The position numbers and the translations under genes are program-made. Of a DNA stretch of 64,000 nucleotides, positions 47,352-58,270 are shown one piece after another. The first letter of the stretch is position 1, and each line of letters begins with the position of its first letter. The notes beneath the pieces were generated by a model that was not told the origin of the DNA, did no database searches, and saw only the letters and a program-made list of their open reading frames with translations. This stretch comes from Coprinopsis marcescibilis (Eukaryota > Basidiomycota > Agaricomycetes > Agaricales > Psathyrellaceae), in assembly GCA_004369085.1 (NCBI GenBank), contig ML210166.1, forward strand, positions 124,001 to 188,000. The letters are read 5' to 3'.

Positions 47352-47750
47352 ATGTGCTACTACAACCTTAAGATTACCACTTACGCGAATTGCACTAAAA
47401 CACTAAAGTGTACCTGGACGACCCGAGAGGTATATACTTGTCTACCGTGGCAGTCGACGTCGACTGAGTACTAGTGATGCTATAAACTAACATCATCTCA
47501 TTACTAGTACCAGCCTTGCGAAACCCCTATCATGTGCACTGGAAGCCATGCGCATCGGTACCGTCCTGATATTCAAACACACAATTGTGAACAAGAATGC
47601 CTGCCCCCTCAGTAAGTACACGCTGGATAAGACTGGTGATGACCTCGTGTCACTGACTCGGAGCTCAGGGAGCTACCTTTGCGTAGAAGAACCAGTACTG
47701 CCACCTTGTGCAAGCCGTGCAACGATACCATATTCCCATGTGACGATTAA
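47352..47750 (+). CDS. small Cys-rich protein of the MC family, member 1
   Basis: Three exons (47352-47429, 47508-47611, 47669-47750) encode 87 aa with nine cysteines and no signal peptide. It starts MCYYNLKITTYANCTKTLKC. Exon 2 has QPCETPIMCTGSHAH and HNCEQECLPP. Exon 3 ends ATLCKPCNDTIFPCDD. The intron phases (0, then 2) and the 26-codon first exon are the same as in the gene at 52392, which also starts MC, has CTK in the same place, and ends with a CxxC pair. I recall similar small proteins beginning MC in Agaricomycetes, of unknown function. The CxxC and spaced cysteines could bind zinc or form disulfides. Confidence 0.75.
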
Positions 47751-48019
47751 GCCTTGATTATACGCAATGCCAGATTTCCCCACATCCTTCACATCCCATC
47801 TGATTCCCAATCGAAGCCTAAATTTCACTGTCATCCTACCTCACCCTCAGTTTAAGCCCTGTGGCGATTACAGGTGCTCTCACATTTCATCTTCTTGTGT
47901 AACAATAGCGTTTTCATTGTACCCATGTAGCGCATATATATATATATATAGCTGTCGAATACCAATCCCAATATTTGGTTATACTCTGCGTCAAGATTAG
48001 AATAAAGGACGGTTTAGGG

Positions 48020-49859
48020 CTATGCTGTATGGACTACAATGTGACTCCCAATAGTTGTCACCTCTACATCGATAGGAAAGGTCCTCTTGTCTAGTCCAAC
48101 TCCCAACAGCAGAGACTCCACACACTGTTTCAATGCAGGTACGAATCCGGCTTGGAGTTTCTTCAGCTGCGTAAAGTCCAGGAGGAGGCGATTCCAATTG
48201 GGACAGGCATTGAACATCTCTGGGTCTCGCGCCAATTCAACGATTTTCTCCCATGCCAATGCTCCTTTGAAATCCGCCAGGAAGCTCTCCACGTCAGGGT
48301 AAAGCAAGTCATCGTGAACTGAATGTGTCCCCAATGCTCCCATTACAACTCTTTTCTTAAGGTCTGTATTGGGGTCGAAGATAGTTGGAGGGTGCTCAGG
48401 ACGAGGAAAGCCACCGTTTATGAAAGATATGACGATAGTTTCCAGATTTTCGAGTGGGTGGATGGTGTGTGGTGGAGCAAAAACCCAAGACGCAATATCC
48501 GCGCCTTGTAGATGTCGCACACTGAGGTCATAAACCAGTTCGACTCTCTTGAAAGGTGCGAAAACAGGCTGGCACAGTATTTTAAAATCTATGACAGGGC
48601 ATTAGCGCAAGCTAAAAAGGTAACAGCAGCATCCGAGGAGAATTAGACAGGTTGAGACTCACATTTGCACGCTACAATAGGAATACGAACGCAATAAAGC
48701 TTTGGTGCCTTGAACTTCATCCCATCAAGCACCGCCACGAATATGCTGGCTCCTGTGAGCGGCGTACCTATCGCAAACTGAGTGTCCGGGTCTTCAACTT
48801 CGATAGTATGCAGGTGAGGGAAAGTCATGCGGTATGGCATGATTCCGGTTTGCTCGCCCAACACAATATACTGCGGATCATATTCTTCGAATTCCTCCCT
48901 GGCGTCTGTTTTGAGCAGCCGAAGCGCATATGGAACAGTGCGCATTGGCACATTACTCTTGCTGTCATTGGTGCACTCCCCGGATGTCCAAGGAGCCTTC
49001 AGATGATGAGGGCTCGAGTCGTTGTAGTCCAGCACTGTGTACGCTTCCGAATGGAGAGGACTTTCCTTGAGTACATCCAGATAAAGTAAATGAGGGGACA
49101 GCACTCGGTTTAATGTGTTCCACGGAAACCGCACGCCACGAGTCGCGAGCGAGCGAAGGGCATAGCCATCTCGGTAAGGGCCTGTAGGTATTTAGGCACC
49201 GACACTCCCCATTGGAGGATATCTCCACGGTCCATCTCCTCCATGTCAAATTCGGCAGATCTCCTGTATGCCAGTTTTCGATGTGGTGCTACGGAGGAAT
49301 CAAATAGTTCGAGATATAGCTCTGAGAGAGATGCCACGATTTCGAATGAAGGGTGCACTGGGGGCATGGACCCCCTTGCCACCTTTCGTCCTGTGCCATG
49401 GTCAAAGCGGATTGAGAGCGATTTGACCAGCGTTACGCCTGAGTCACAGGTAGTGGGTACAACAACCAGTGACCTCAGCTGCTTGTACAGCCCTGTAAAC
49501 TCCTTTGACGAGTTCACTTTGACTTTGTGAAAAAGTTGTGGCAATGTGTAACCTCGCACCGCCCGGCTAACTAACGAGCAGTTATTAATATCTTGCCAGC
49601 CGAACCGGTGGATGAAGTAGCCGAGAGAGTGGTCGAGAATGAGGGCGTGTGGAGGGTCAGAGTGAAGATGTTCGCCGAGCTCACAGCATCTCTTCGTATG
49701 GATGCTTGGAGTGGAGGCGAAGATGTTGTCGAGAACTTCAAATATCAGCTCGATAGGAAATTCAGGTCGAAGGTTCCGGTGTGATTCTGAGGTTGGGTTG
49801 AGGATGCTGCTATTATCGTGATCTGCTAGCTCTATCGGCGTGGAGTTGGAGTTGGTCAT
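48020..49859 (-). pseudogene. F-box-like orphan, frameshifted paralog of the gene at 55943
   Basis: The N-terminal exon (ATG at 49859, or 50003 upstream in the same open frame) has FPIELIFEVLDNIFAST, CCELGEHLHSDPPHAL, NNCSLVSRAVRGYTLPQLFH and YKQLRSLVVVPTTCDSG. These match the protein at 55943-57932 segment by segment (PSELVCEVLNQV, CCEIGEWLDYQPA, NCSLVNRRFRGYVVPLIFH, YKQLKTLVVSPTPATPG). Near 49150 the homology leaves this frame and continues one base off as LRSLATRGVRFPWNTLNRVL then SPHLLYLDV, matching LRSFVTYGIWFEQNSLVSVL then SPWLTRLEV, with no intron signals between. A single-base deletion is the best reading. After that the gene stays readable, including an intron before YFKILCQPVFAPFKRVELVY, to TAG at 48020. 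Recent loss or a sequencing error are both possible. Confidence 0.72.
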
Positions 49860-50646
49860 TGGTGTGGCTTCCTGCGAGCGCAGTGTCGCTCTTCCAGCTT
49901 CAAGGTGGCTGATAGGCAAGTGAGCGTGGCATCGTCGAGTTCGAGTCCCAACTCCATTCTCCGACACTGACAAATGACATATCTTCCGAGCCCCGCCAGA
50001 CACGGTCCGCGATGCTGTGATAATGTTGATTGTGGCGAGTTAACTTGGGGTTAACTAATGAACGTACATGTCATATTTTCTACCAGGATTGGGTAGGCTG
50101 TCATGTAGAGAGCGACCGGGAGGGGAATGCCTCTCCAAGATTGGAATGGTCGACAAAAGCAAAAGCTTCGGTATGCTGCGGAGATACTTTGGTGAGGGGA
50201 CTATAGGCATTAGGCAAGTGTATGTGTCGGTAGCTCTACCACCTTGCCCTGCTGCCTGCTATTGGAGACGATTTTGTTTGCCCATCACTTGGCTTGCAAG
50301 ACCGCCTAATGGTGAACCAAAGAGTCGCACAACGACGCTTCCACAAAAGTAATAGCTCCGGTCACAGTCACGGTTTCACCAGCAATCGCTTGTATAAGTT
50401 GTCGCTCTGATCGAGCTGCCGGCTGCTTTCTGTACCTGGGTTGCATCTACGATCTGAGTGCAGTCCGATAGATTCCGATAAATTTTATAGACAGAATACG
50501 CGAACTATAAGAGCTGTCGCGGGCACTAGATACGCAATGTCATACGGCACAATTTCAAGGGATGGACAGTGGCGTAATGGTAAGGAAGTGGTAGTACTAG
50601 GACATTCCATGAGATACTAGGATTGTGAAGCGGCAACTGATAGGCC

Positions 50647-50870
50647 TTTTAATTTTGGCTCCTAATCTGAGCAAAGCTAGTGAGATACTGGACTGCCTCT
50701 GCCAAAGACAGGAAGAAGCGAGTCCTGTTGTCGCGCCTCAAGATGTCCTGCATNNNNNNNNNNTTTTAATTTTGGCTCCTAATCTGAGCAAAGCTAGTGA
50801 GATACTGGACTGCCTCTGCCAAAGACAGGAAGAAGCGAGTCCTGTTGTCGCGCCTCAAGATGTCCTGCAT
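50647..50870. repeat. exact 107-bp duplication flanking a 10-N gap
   Basis: 50647-50753 and 50764-50870 are identical, from ttttaattttggctcctaat to the shared end gatgtcctgcat, separated by ten Ns. This is the usual mark of two contig ends that overlap but were scaffolded without being merged, so the duplication is probably artificial. The open frame that spans it should not be trusted. Confidence 0.92.
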
Positions 50871-52298
50871 CAATCCCGCGGCATCGCCTCCGTCGTCACA
50901 GATCCTGCAGGTGGTCCAGCAATTATCTTCGATAGGGGCTGCCTGACTGTATAAGGGCAGAGTCGATTAAACTCGTGGTCCCCGAGAAAGGTAGTGAAAG
51001 TATGCTTACGCAACGGTGTTAAAGGTCGGATAGTTAGTGTAGGCTGCAGAGTCGACGCAAAGGTCCGACTATATAAAGAGGAAGAGCTCAAAGTGAGCCA
51101 CCTGATGGCACAGCCATACAGACAAAGATACTACTCACGTTGGTGGTCACGTATTGGTGTTTCGGTTGCTGCCTGCAGTGTAAGAACTGGACGCGATGAA
51201 CTCGAGCAAGGCACATGTTGAATATACTAGAGGGGGGAGTAGTATACGACGAGCTTTCCGTTTGAGTTAGAACAGTTGAAAGCATAATTTCATTTATAGC
51301 CAAGTCCTGGGAAATTTGGGAGGGGAAGGACAATGATAAACGAGTTGTCTTGCCGGGACCTTTAGAATCGGCCGAGTACACTTTGATGATACTGCTGGAC
51401 CCTATGTCATTTGCTCCGGTAATCAGAGTGGCTCTATAGCAACCGTTAAGCAATAAGAGACATTCAATAGCTGCAGAAGCTATACGTGTTATATAACGGC
51501 TCTATACGAGCATCAGTAATTATAAGCGCCCGTAGTCGATCTAGCATACGATGAGTTCAACGACCTAGAGGCTCGCAAATTGAAATTTGCCATATTGTGG
51601 TCGGACACTTTTAGCCTGCAGACAGACTACCCTGTCACGGCTACTGCTAAGTCTCGTATGTAGAGATGGAGGTGCCCCATCACGGGGATGTGCGGCGGGA
51701 GAACGCACGGGGGCCTTTTCCGCTCGCGCAACTTTTTTGGGTCACTGGGCTAGTGTTCGACCACGCCACTCAGCCGCCTCCCGGGGAACCTCACTCCAGC
51801 CGCGTGGTAAACATTGAGTTGGAGGTGCTGGGTGTTGGTAGTTATGGTTGAAATTCAAGGCTAGCGGTGCGCCCCAAGTGTAATCCGTATTCGGTCGCTT
51901 GCGGCATCCGTTGATCCAACACTTTCCCAACCCGAGGGCATTTCAATTGGAATCTCAATTTACTGAAGTACATGTACATAAACATGATGTAACCTGGTTA
52001 TCGAGCATGTGATGGAGGTTCAATTAGCCTTTCCTGCACCGCCAAATATCCTTTCCCAATGGAAAATAGGGTATATCTCCAAAATCGACTTTGACCGCAA
52101 ACTAGCTCGCTAAGAATCTCCGGCCTCCTTCGGCGTAACAACCACCCAGGATGCGCAAAGGCGAATGATGATGTCAGATATACACGAGGGCCGAAATTGT
52201 GCAGGCTACCGCGCGGGTACAGAATTTGTTCAAAATTGCATTGTCTTCGCCAGAAAATGGCGTTACCTCGGAGAACGCTGTCCTCCCAAGGCCTGGTG

Positions 52299-52306
52299 TA
52301 TAAAAG
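52299..52306 (+). promoter_or_regulatory. TATA box of the small Cys-rich gene at 52392
   Basis: The sequence tataaaag lies 93 bases upstream of the ATG. It is identical to the element before the paralog at 47352. Confidence 0.6.
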
Positions 52307-52391
52307 AAACCCGATTTCAGTTAACTCAAACTCCATCAAATCCAGTCCTATCACATCCCCGCTACAATCTACTCGACGAGCAATAATCATC

Positions 52392-52826
52392 ATGTGCACT
52401 AACCAAAAAGCCATCATTGCCTTTGATTCCTGCACCAAGAATCCCCAACACGACGAAGATGCTGAGCACGTGAGTGTCGTATTATTTGCCCCACAGCCCG
52501 CGCTGCTCGACGCTAACATATATTCTCTTCACAGTTTGTCCTGTGCCAGAACGCCTCCTCCAGCTACCGTAACGGAGTAATGGTTACCGAGGGGACCTGC
52601 AATAATGTTGTGTGAGTACAGTTCGTGTCATCTGCACTTCACCTCGCTAACTCTGGATCGACTGCTTTCTAGCCAGCTTCCCGGTGTTCCCATAATTAGC
52701 AACAATCTGAGGTGCAGGGTCTGCTTCCCTGAGGCTACCTTCGAGCACACCCTCAAGGGAGTTGGAATTGCCAGTGGCAGGCCCAATGGCTTCATTAAGT
52801 TCATCAAGAAAGCTATCGGGTATTAA
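52392..52826 (+). CDS. small Cys-containing protein of the MC family, member 2
   Basis: Three exons (52392-52469, 52535-52611, 52673-52826) encode 102 aa, starting MCTNQKAIIAFDSCTKN. Exon 2 carries FVLCQNASSSYRNG and EGTCNNVV. Exon 3 has NNLRCRVCFPEATFEHTL, a CxxC pair like the LCKPC of the gene at 47352, then GVGIASGRPNGFIKFIKKAI. First-exon length (26 codons), intron phases (0 and 2), the N-terminal MC and CTK, and the TATA element are all shared with that gene, so the two are paralogs 5 kb apart. It has no signal peptide. The basic, mildly amphipathic C-terminus here is absent in member 1. Function unknown. Confidence 0.77.
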
Positions 52827-53832
52827 GTTGCCTCTTCAGGGTCGACTCTTTGGTCGATTCCGTACACAATGAACTTCGATTGGGATTATCTCGAGTGTCC
52901 CGAGTCCCACTGCCGATCCTCCCTGTTGTTGCTTTCTTAACAATGTATCGCTTTCCTGCTTCCATTTGCATACATATGTATATTTACTACATTCTACCGT
53001 CATTTTCTTCCTCTATTCTTTCTCGCTCATGATGTCCCTGGCTCGACAGTTATATGATACGCATCCTTATACACTTTCATATTTTGTACCAATGCATCTT
53101 TTTTGTAACCGTAATCATCCAATTTCTGAGGGCATTTCTGAGGATAGTAACCTGATGGCCAAGCCCAAAGACTGCAGCCTATTCGGCAATGCTACATTTG
53201 AACCCTAACCACATCCATACTCAAAGCCAGCATCTAGATGGTGGGCCCACTCATTGTTATCTGACCGCAAACTGCTCGTTCGTCCAACAGGTAAAAGTCT
53301 ATGAGGCAATTCAGAGCGGCGCGTCCAAGGAAGCGACGGGGAGCTCCACGAGTACATACATAGCCATGAATGACACACTAGATTTGATTCGCTCAATGCA
53401 TAATGGATAACACTTTCTATCGACGACATGACCACTCCAGCCTCTCCAAAATCAATGTAGCTTGTATACCAAGTCTTTCGTTAAGTGAAGGCGCGAAGGA
53501 TACCTTAGTGAAGTCAGGAGTTCGTCACATTTATGATTGGGTATCAAACAAGATGCGGCTATAAGCTTATAAGCTTATAGCGGCCTAAGTAAGTCATCTG
53601 TGCGTTCGATGACGGTGTTTTGTGACAGGAGGCATACTCTTTTTTCTGGATCTTTCTGGGTTCCTTGCGCGGGTAATTTAAGCGCCTGGCCTAAATCGAT
53701 TCTTGAGACTTCTATAACAGGAACGAAAAGCAACAGAAACTAGAAAAGGACACGGTATACATATCTGGAGTAAAGAAAGAGATCGGAGCGGGTGTTTATA
53801 TGGATTTATCAATGACAAATGTCCAAGCACAT
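52827..53832. other. intergenic with a 24-bp perfect palindrome
   Basis: No gene is supported. A perfect 24-base palindrome at 53558-53581 (gctataagctta then its complement) contains two overlapping ataagctt units. The 3' flank of the small Cys gene occupies the first few hundred bases. Confidence 0.5.
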
Positions 53833-55536
53833 TCAAGCAGGAGGGGGCGGAGGCGGAGGCGGAGGAGGAAGGGGATGGCACTGTTTTCTCGAGCTCATGA
53901 TAAAGTTCGCAGTCCCTTCATCAACCGAATTCCCCCTTCCAATCTGTATTTTCTTGAGGTTAGGCATCAAATGGGAAGTTTCGCGATGTGCCAAGATGGT
54001 GATGGACGAATGGTTGACTTTGGACTCGACGTGCAGCTCCTCAACATGCTGAAGAACGGGTGAGAGGAGCATGGTGAACAAGGGGTCTGTCATCGGCATA
54101 TCATTCGGGACCGAGATGCTATAGACGAATTTGAGTAGACGGCACCCGGACCGGACGAGCATGTTTTCAAGCGAGTGCCAGCTATCAGAGCGCTGCGACC
54201 AAGTCCCTCCCCGCTTGAGATTGAGTTCCTTCAAAGATGGGAGTAAAAGTCCTTCGTACAGCCGGGAGACCGAGTCGTCAGCCGGAAACGCAAAGACTTC
54301 AAGGTTGGGGAGGATGACAGGCTGCTGGAATGGATAATCAAGCCTGCCTTCGATGCTCCGGATGTGAAGGTCCTGCATGTTGCGGCAACGACTGAGGATC
54401 ATATACAGATGATCTGTGAAGACGGTTCGGAGATCGACTGAAACAAGCTGCTCCCAGGGGCACTTGCAAAGTGTGATAATGTCGATCTTGAAGCCAAGCT
54501 TCAAGTGCCGGAGTTTTGGAGCATCCCTGTACATGCAATAGTAGAAGCCTTCCTGTGCCACACTTTTCATCCTGCCCATGCCGATTATGGACATGTACTC
54601 GAGGTTGGGCAGGCTCCCCACCCGAGATGCCATGAAAGCATTTTCAGCATCAGAGACGACAGCAAGGGTCATCCGTCGCCATCGCCGGTGGTGATCGAGG
54701 GCCACCTTCATAACCGCATCCATTGCAGAGCCCTTGTGCGAGTAGTTCTCCTGGATCGACATAGTCAACAAACAGTTCCCCGACCGTTTGAGCCACATCT
54801 CCAGACGAACGACATCCTCGTCTGTGGGGTTGGCGACGTTGATGATCGTCCAAATTGCAGGGACAAGGAAAGATACGTTCCGCCAATATCGGCAGACAAG
54901 ACCGAGGTTGACTGGGTTTTTGGATATGTTCGATGAGATGATGTCCTTCGGTTCCTTCGGGTTGTAACGAGCTGGGGCGTTGTGTGAGGCGGTAGAGTTC
55001 CTCAGAGACATCTCGAATACCTCTAGGAGGATGTCTACTGGGAGCTTGTGGATGGGGGTGTTGACGGTATCGAGCTCGACTTCGGATTCATCCTCCTCTG
55101 GCGCCTCAGAGGGATTGTCTTCCTCATCGTCCTCCTCCATCCCGTCCTCCTCTTCCTCATTGTTATGGTATTCGTCTGTCCGCATCCCGGATTGCCCTGG
55201 TGCCATATACAACCGATTGGGCTGGGAAGGACCACCATGCTCGCTGCCGTGCTGCACATGCGTGGTCATGGCCAGTCGCGGTGCTAGTTGCGTATGTTGG
55301 GGAGCCCCCAGATGTGTCGATTGCGAATGAGCTGGCTGCGTCGAGTGTAGTTGTGGTGAATGCGCCGGTTGCAGTTGCAGCTGCTGTTGTGGGTCCTCCT
55401 CGACCTTGTCATCTTGTGCAAGGATCGCCGCTCGCCATTTCCTGCGCCTGGAGGGCAAACCGACTCCTGTGAGAAACTGAACCATGGGTGGCAAAAAGCC
55501 AAAAGTCTTCTTCTTCTTGGTCTGCTGCGTAGCCAT
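53833..55536 (-). CDS. F-box protein with an acidic region and a C-terminal polyproline run
   Basis: A single-exon gene. The likelier start is the ATG at 55536 (MATQQTKKKKTFGFLPP), giving 567 aa; an in-frame ATG at 55575 would add 13 residues. A Gln/His/Ser-rich N-terminal region (QQQLQLQPAHSPQLH) leads to a strongly acidic block (EEEEDGMEEDDEEDNPSEAP), then the F-box IHKLPVDILLEVFEMSL with NLGLVCRYWRNVSFLVPAIW. Leucine-rich repeats follow (LPNLEYMSIIGMG, APKLRHLKLGFKIDI, LPSLKELNLKRGG). The protein ends PLP then twelve consecutive prolines and Ala at the stop (TAG at 53833). The F-box predicts SCF assembly through Skp1. The disordered acidic N-terminus and polyproline end are unusual and may bind partners with SH3, WW or EVH1 domains. 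Confidence 0.85.
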   Translation of the reverse strand: MATQQTKKKKTFGFLPPMVQFLTGVGLPSRRRKWRAAILAQDDKVEEDPQQQLQLQPAHSPQLHSTQPAHSQSTHLGAPQHTQLAPRLAMTTHVQHGSEHGGPSQPNRLYMAPGQSGMRTDEYHNNEEEEDGMEEDDEEDNPSEAPEEDESEVELDTVNTPIHKLPVDILLEVFEMSLRNSTASHNAPARYNPKEPKDIISSNISKNPVNLGLVCRYWRNVSFLVPAIWTIINVANPTDEDVVRLEMWLKRSGNCLLTMSIQENYSHKGSAMDAVMKVALDHHRRWRRMTLAVVSDAENAFMASRVGSLPNLEYMSIIGMGRMKSVAQEGFYYCMYRDAPKLRHLKLGFKIDIITLCKCPWEQLVSVDLRTVFTDHLYMILSRCRNMQDLHIRSIEGRLDYPFQQPVILPNLEVFAFPADDSVSRLYEGLLLPSLKELNLKRGGTWSQRSDSWHSLENMLVRSGCRLLKFVYSISVPNDMPMTDPLFTMLLSPVLQHVEELHVESKVNHSSITILAHRETSHLMPNLKKIQIGRGNSVDEGTANFIMSSRKQCHPLPPPPPPPPPPA

Positions 55537-55942
55537 TATATGTTGGTGGTGGGTGTGGAAGGACCAGTGCTTCACTGTATCTATCGCACAGCATTCCCTT
55601 TACAGCGCGGTCAGTGTTTGTTCGTTTTCAACTCGTGATTCGCCGAACAATTTCCACCACTGCTGTTTGTCAGAAGCATGTCATATAGTACGACAGCTGC
55701 TTATACTAATGCGCTTCAAGAACTGTGGATTTACAGCTTCTGTGACACCGCAGACTTGGAGAGGCCGTTTCACAGCCCCGGACGATGGACATTGAAATGG
55801 AAAATGTACAGTACAAGCAGATCTAAATTAATACTGTTTTGGCAGTGTTTCTCAACACCGAATAAAGGAAGATGCGATGAAATCACAAGATCTCCAAGTG
55901 ATATAAGAAAGATTTGGCAAAATCTTCCAAGCATAGGCAAAC

Positions 55943-57932
55943 CTAAGCGACCACCTCAATCTCAATCTCAGGATTCCACTTGCGTTCCCGAATCATGGAT
56001 TCAACATCCCTGCGCAAATACCCCTTCGTCCTCTCCGCAATCTTCATCCTCCTAAGGTCAACAACCAGCCGATTCCAAAAAGGTGCCAACTCCCTCTGAT
56101 CGACGCTCATTTTTGCCAACTCCTCCCAGGAAACGCCTTCTCTGATCCTAGTCTGATCAGATTTCCTGTAGCTTCCCCGTCCATGCATCATATACCCAGG
56201 GCCGCGGTTGTGGCTCTTGGCGAAAGAGGCAGAGTATGGAGGGTAGTCTGACACGCGGGCACTGAACCGATCGTGGACTGGCTTGGGCTCCTGGTCGATG
56301 ATGGTCACCGTGACGGTTTCGACCTTCAATGGCCCACCGCCGTACCTCGACAGCCTGCCGTTGGCGGCCAACAAGGCATCAGAGACTGCCTTGACGTTGT
56401 TGTCCGTTTGCTGCAGGTTGACCAGAACCTCGATATGCTTGTGGGAGGCAATGATAGAACCAATGCCATATGCTGTCAAAAGTGTATGAGCATCTATCTC
56501 TCAAAGGCCTCTTTGTACCCAGCAGAGAGGATGACTCACCATCAGCTTGACACGCATTCGCAGGCAGGCCCCTAACCGTATCGAGATTCGGCGAAACCTC
56601 CGGCCTGCACAGATACTTCACCAAACTGATCAAGTTATTATCGCTGTTGGCAAAGTCGGGATCGAACGTGTCAAAGACGATGGTAGTCAGGTGTGGAAAG
56701 TGTCGCTTGAACGGCCAGTCCGATCCAGGTGGCGGACGCGACAGGAACTCGAGGTCGGTGGCACCATACACCTGCCCATCCGTTATCCACTTGCGCATCG
56801 CAAAGATCACGGTCTCCGGGTAAGGCTCCTCGATTTTAGCCAGCCACTTGGTCGTCGCCGTCCAATTTTTCCAGCTTGACTCCGGGCAGTATGTTTTTCC
56901 TACAACATCGCGGTTTCCACGTGCGTTCCTGCCATGCTCCCGAATGACCTCCAAACGCGTTAGCCACGGGGAAAGGACGGACACGAGGGAGTTTTGCTCG
57001 AACCAGATCCCATACGTCACAAAGGATCGGAGGTTCTGCGCAGCGGCGGTTTCCGCGAGAAGGCGGACAGTGGGAGCGACGTAGAACCAGCTGTGGTCCC
57101 TTGGGTCATATTTATTCTTGTAATCGATGCGCAGCTCCCTGAGGGTGGGTGCCACACGTCGTACCAGGTCAGGCGACGGACCCTCCTGCCATTCTTCGCA
57201 GATGATGCGGAGGGATTTGACCAGCTTCATGCCAGGGGTAGCCGGGGTTGGAGAAACAACCAGGGTTTTGAGCTGTTTATACAGCGTGTCGACATCTTGT
57301 GCCGTCCGAGCTCTTGATTTGTGGAAGATAAGGGGAACTACGTAGCCCCGGAATCTGCGATTGACGAGAGAGCAGTTAAGGACGTCTCCCCATGTGAGAT
57401 CGCGCTCGTTGTGTGCCCTAGCGGGTTGGTAGTCCAACCACTCTCCAATCTCGCAGCACCCTTTTGAGTGGGCGTCGGGAACCATCTTGACAACCTGGTT
57501 AAGGACCTCGCAGACCAGTTCAGAGGGTAGCTGGACTTGTTTCTTTGAGGTAGTGCTGTCGGTCGGTTGGGACGCTGGAGGAAGTGCTTTGGGCGAGGCG
57601 GCGGCGGCCTTTGCTTGCGCATTGATCCTCGTAGTGTCCCAAGGAAGTGGATTGAGCTTCACATTGGACGAAGTAGCCATCCCTGTTTGCTCAGATCCGG
57701 CTTCTGGGTGGGAATTGGGCTGTGAAGGAATGGAATCCGGGGAAGATGCACCGTTTGCTAAACCGGTGTCCTTTGATGATGGAGCGATGGCTGAAGATAC
57801 AAGAGCTTCAGAGATATTTGGGGTTTTGGAAGAGTTATCGATATTGTTGGTTTGGGCCGAGTCAGACGAGCGCAAGTGTGAGCGTATCCACCGAGTTAGA
57901 AACTTCCTGAGTGACTTTTCAGAAGCTGGCAT
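55943..57932 (-). CDS. F-box-like orphan, intact paralog of the gene at 48020
   Basis: Two exons (56540-57932, 55943-56472) joined in phase by a 67-nt intron encode 640 aa. The first 120 residues are a Ser/Thr/Pro-rich disordered tail starting MPASEKSLRKFLTRWI. A degenerate F-box follows (QLPSELVCEVLNQVVK then LNCSLVNRRFRGYVVPLIFH). The rest is irregular leucine-rich segments: YKQLKTLVVSPTP, RVAPTLRELRIDYKNKY, NSLVSVLSPWLTRLEV, HFPHLTTIVFDTFDPDF. The C-terminus has ELAPFWNRLVVDLRRMKIAE, which parallels NWNRLLLDFTQLKKL in the frameshifted paralog. The conserved CCEIGEWL block is particular to this pair. A substrate-recruiting F-box protein is likely, with unknown target. The frame is clean throughout, unlike its relative. 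Confidence 0.78.
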
Positions 57933-58270
57933 GAACCGACGTATTGAACTGGGTGGATGGTGGTGGTTCTTTGTCGACCCTCAAAGGACAGGACCTTCCA
58001 TGCCGCCCTTAAATGGCGCGAGCCTGGGAATCAATACATGCCATCATCTAATCGAGTGCTGTGGAGGTTTTCGATCATCCACCACAACGCGGTATACGGC
58101 AGGATCACGCGTGCCAGTAAATTAGTCTCCGCCTGAAGCTGTCCAGGTGTAGTATAGTAATGCACTTCTATCCAAGAAAATATGCAGTGTAATGGATCGG
58201 TCATGATAAATTCGTGCTGGGTATGTGCTTCCAGATATTTAGAATACCCATCCTCCCGGTCCACAAGGAA
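57933..58270. other. intergenic, no gene recognised
   Basis: Spacer of about 340 bases between two minus-strand genes. I see nothing in it. Confidence 0.45.

Larger units (their letters stand above)
50004..52391. other. gene-free accessory stretch with retroelement-like scraps and an assembly gap
   Basis: I find no intact gene in 2.4 kb. The plus strand has disconnected readable pieces: KVCLRNGVKGRIVSVGCRVD at about 51000, SWEIWEGKDNDKRVVLPGPL then ESAEYTLMILLDPMSF at 51300-51420, and DLAYDEFNDLEARKLKFAIL at about 51540. These look like eroded fragments of a retroelement or other mobile gene, but no LTR or domain can be named. The gap at 50754-50763 is listed separately. Confidence 0.45.

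Noticed and set aside
47934..47951. TA dinucleotide run
   Set aside because: A short microsatellite without associated features.
49930..49970. tRNA-like T-loop (gagttcgagtcc)
   Set aside because: The flanking bases do not form a T stem or cloverleaf, and it lies in or just upstream of the coding frame at 48020.
52000..52520. 173-codon minus-strand open frame
   Set aside because: It is antisense to the promoter and first two exons of the small Cys-rich gene at 52392 and has no family resemblance.
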